Below, in pieces: positions 4,660-5,910 of a DNA stretch of 5,910 bases. Numbering within the stretch: the stretch's first letter is position 1; each line of letters starts with the position of its first letter. The position numbers and the translations under genes are program-made. The stretch comes from Deltaproteobacteria bacterium (GTDB taxonomy: Bacteria; Desulfobacterota; DSM-4660; Desulfatiglandales; HGW-15). The notes beneath the pieces are model-generated. The model was given only the letters and a program-made list of their open reading frames with translations. It did no database searches and was not told the DNA's origin. The stretch lies in the NCBI GenBank assembly GCA_030671095.1, contig DAOVAK010000199.1, positions 1 through 5,910 on the forward strand, given 5' to 3'.

Positions 4660-5187
4660 CTATCGATTCTTCTTGACGACCTTTGCCATGTATTCCGCGC
4701 CCCGCTCGATGGCATACTCAACGGTATCATCCGATCCCGAGGAGCTCGCATTGACGTCCTGGTTCAAAACCACGGTACCCTTTTCACCATCTATGAACTT
4801 GCACGTGAATTGAACTGAAGCACTCCCCAGGTGTCCCCCCACTCCGGGAATGAAGCTCCTTCCAACTCGCCTCCCGGCCGAAGGCGGAGCGTAGGAAAGG
4901 ATCTCCGCGTCGAGAACCACCACCCCGGCCTTCGAGGAGGGCATTTTCGTCGTTATCTTCTTAAACCATTTGTACTTGGCATTATAGCGCTGCATTTGTC
5001 TCAGTATTGCATCCTTGAGGTTGGGCGCATACCTCTCCGGTATCCCGGCATCGGGTTTGACGGTCACACTACTGACCACGAGGGTATCGTAGCCCTTAAG
5101 CCGTTTCTTTGCCAACGCCTGTCCATGATGGCAAAATACAGCTATAACCGTCATGAAAACTATAAGACGTCCAAACCGATTTACCAT
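4660..5187 (-). CDS. Secreted DUF4410-like protein
   Basis: The 175-residue product has a signal peptide (MVNRFGRLIVFMTVIAVFC...ALA, likely cut after A26). The Cys at 19 does not sit in a normal lipobox, so a soluble periplasmic or secreted protein is expected. The mature part has the general look of DUF4410: YDTLVVSSVTVKP near the start, an Asn-Leu-Lys helix (NLKDAILRQMQRY), a central VVLDAEILSYAP strand, a glycine-rich turn (GRRVGRSFIPGVGG) and a closing helix (TVEYAIERGAEYMAKVV). The family function is unknown and its assignment here is by eye. The ATG at 5187 was chosen over an upstream start at 5235 because AAGGAGGT lies seven bases before it and the signal peptide then begins properly. 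It appears to be a single-gene unit. Confidence 0.8.
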   Translation of the reverse strand: MVNRFGRLIVFMTVIAVFCHHGQALAKKRLKGYDTLVVSSVTVKPDAGIPERYAPNLKDAILRQMQRYNAKYKWFKKITTKMPSSKAGVVVLDAEILSYAPPSAGRRVGRSFIPGVGGHLGSASVQFTCKFIDGEKGTVVLNQDVNASSSGSDDTVEYAIERGAEYMAKVVKKNR

Positions 5188-5194
5188 GAGAAAT

Positions 5195-5202
5195 ACCTCC
5201 TT
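5195..5202 (-). promoter_or_regulatory. Ribosome binding site of the DUF4410-like gene
   Basis: AAGGAGGT, seven bases upstream of the ATG at 5187. It decides the start, because the longer frame starting at 5235 would put this site inside the coding region and add residues before the signal peptide. Confidence 0.85.
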
Positions 5203-5234
5203 GACTTGATAGTGAAATCGGGCCTTCCCCATCA

Positions 5235-5248
5235 TTTCCCAAGGGAAA
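5235..5248. promoter_or_regulatory. Palindrome next to the DUF4410-like gene transcription start
   Basis: TTTCCC-AA-GGGAAA has perfect 6-bp arms and lies just inside the predicted transcript start. It could be an operator or a small 5' hairpin. The regulator is unknown. Confidence 0.4.
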
Positions 5249-5258
5249 GATTAAACAA

Positions 5259-5287
5259 ATATTAAGCCAAATCCTCAGCCCTGTCAA
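5259..5287 (-). promoter_or_regulatory. Sigma70 promoter of the DUF4410-like gene
   Basis: A perfect TTGACA (5282-5287) and a TAATAT (5259-5264) are separated by 17 bp on the minus strand. Transcription would start near 5252, giving a leader of about 65 bases. Confidence 0.65.
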
Positions 5288-5399
5288 TGATTTTTTGGGC
5301 CGATACGCTGAAGGAGGAGATCACTCTACAACCCGACACAACACGCCTCGATGGTCCCCCCTATTCCAGTTCATCGCCTAATCGTTCACCAGGTCCGCC

Positions 5400-5429
5400 T
5401 TGAAAGCCACGGAATCACTGTGCTACTAT
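5400..5429 (+). promoter_or_regulatory. Candidate promoter of the thioesterase gene
   Basis: TTGAAA (5400-5405, five of six) and TACTAT (5424-5429, four of six) are 18 bp apart. A TG two bases before the second hexamer gives an extended -10. Transcription from here would leave a leader of about 120 bases. Confidence 0.4.
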
Positions 5430-5462
5430 TCGGCTACAGGGGCTTTTCAGGGATGCTAGTTC

Positions 5463-5536
5463 GCCCCCATCTCAGGGGCATGAGGGATTGTGCCGCCCCG
5501 AGAAAACTGTTGGCGGATTGCACCATTCCGAGGAGA
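5463..5536 (+). repeat. Competing hairpins and diverged direct repeat in the leader
   Basis: GGGGC (5475-5479) can pair with GCCCC upstream (5463-5467, 7-nt loop) or with GCCCC downstream (5495-5499, 15-nt loop), but not both. In addition, 5485-5506 and 5515-5536 are 22-base direct repeats that start GGATTG and share CCGAG; their differences appear to be transitions only. It matches no riboswitch class I know, and a regulatory role is speculative. Confidence 0.35.
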
Positions 5537-5555
5537 GGGCTGAGGGTTTATCGTT

Positions 5556-5910
5556 ATGAAAACGCTACCTTCTTATAAGGGCTGCTTTGTTTGTGGCAAG
5601 GAAAACAGACACGGACTCCGCCTCCAATTCTTCGCCGACCAATATGTGGTGAGGGGGACTTTCAAGGCTCAGGATTTCCTCTGTGGGTACCCCGGAATAG
5701 TCCATGGCGGCATCCTGGCCTCAGTAGCCGATGAAGTGATGTGGTGGGCCGCAAGTTGGAAAAAGGCCTCCTCCTGTGTCACGGTGGAGCTAAACGTCAA
5801 ATACCTCAAGCCTGCTTCCACCGGCCAGGAGTACGAGTTGATCGCCAAGGTGATCGGGGAAAAGAGAAGGATCGTGGAGGTCGAGGGGGAGGTGAGGGAC
5901 AGAGGAGGAG
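5556..5910 (+). CDS. PaaI/4HBT-family hotdog thioesterase, 3' end outside window
   Basis: Hotdog thioesterases of this type hydrolyse acyl-CoA thioesters in the cytoplasm; the substrate cannot be read from the sequence. The 118 visible residues begin MKTLPSYKGCFVCGKENRHGL. This carries the CFVCG-x2-N-x2-GL opening (C10, C13) common in PaaI-like proteins. GIVHGGILASVADEVMWWA follows, with the conserved HGG (50-52) and the candidate catalytic acid D59 or E60 on the central helix. Then come the beta strands VTVELNVKYLKPA and EYELIAKVIGEKRRIVEVEGEV. The family is usually about 130-170 residues, so only the end is missing. A GAGGG lies ten bases before the ATG. No neighbouring gene suggests a pathway. 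Confidence 0.9.
   Translation, partial: MKTLPSYKGCFVCGKENRHGLRLQFFADQYVVRGTFKAQDFLCGYPGIVHGGILASVADEVMWWAASWKKASSCVTVELNVKYLKPASTGQEYELIAKVIGEKRRIVEVEGEVRDRGG

Larger units (their letters stand above)
5288..5555. other. Gene-less leader region of the thioesterase gene
   Basis: No coding sequence is supported: the open frame at 5351-5578 lacks a ribosome binding site, has no family features and overlaps the thioesterase start. An AAGGAGGAG at 5310-5318 is not followed by a start codon at the right distance. The region holds a candidate plus-strand promoter (5400-5429) and a structured, repeat-bearing segment (5463-5536). Confidence 0.55.

Noticed and set aside
4831..5265. Plus-strand frame of 144 codons
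   Set aside because: It is antisense to the DUF4410-like gene, which has a signal peptide, a strong ribosome binding site and a promoter.
5351..5578. Plus-strand frame of 75 codons before the thioesterase
   Set aside because: It has no ribosome binding site or family resemblance, and overlaps the thioesterase start in another frame.

Overview
The window looks like ordinary bacterial chromosome, probably from a Gram-negative organism. The support for this is a TatA-type translocase subunit, a protein with a cleavable signal peptide, strong AAGGAGG-type ribosome binding sites, sigma70-like promoters and a CCA-encoding tRNA gene. The mix of glpK, tatA, a DUF4410-like exported protein, a DUF4143 ATPase and a PaaI-type thioesterase would fit a deltaproteobacterial (Desulfobacterota-like) genome, but that is a guess from protein flavour and not a placement.

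Layout. Positions 1-2298, minus strand: a gene series that reads, in transcription order, a broken thermonuclease (SNase) gene, a 68-residue zinc-ribbon protein, glycerol kinase (glpK), then a 137-bp gap and the first codons of a further gene that leaves the window at its left edge. Positions 2299-2500: a short intergenic stretch with two overlapping GC hairpins and a cluster of TGATTCC-type direct repeats. Positions 2501-3718, minus strand: a complete AAA_14/DUF4143 ATPase, transcribed alone from a near-perfect sigma70 promoter (3762-3789) overlaid by two 17-bp operator-like repeats. Positions 3812-3971: a single tRNA-Thr(TGT) gene on the minus strand with its own promoter and an intrinsic terminator. 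Positions 3972-4346: no gene, only inverted repeats and the tatA control region. Positions 4347-4655, plus strand: tatA/tatB-family gene. Positions 4660-5187, minus strand: a secreted DUF4410-like protein convergent with tatA, 4 bp apart. Positions 5188-5555: no gene, but divergent promoters and a structured leader. Positions 5556-5910, plus strand: a PaaI-family hotdog thioesterase cut by the window edge.

How the parts relate. Glycerol kinase makes sn-glycerol-3-phosphate, and it may be co-transcribed with the zinc-ribbon gene 47 bp upstream. The SNase gene is dead twice over: it has an in-frame TAA at the signal-peptide end and lacks its C-terminal half. Its last codons now supply the ribosome binding site of the zinc-ribbon gene. 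The other genes look like independent single-gene units, several with a palindrome at or next to the promoter.

I see no clear new multi-gene system. The observations most worth checking are the tandem operator at the ATPase promoter, the stem-loop that presents the ribosome binding site of the left-edge gene, and the SNase remnant fused to the zinc-ribbon start.
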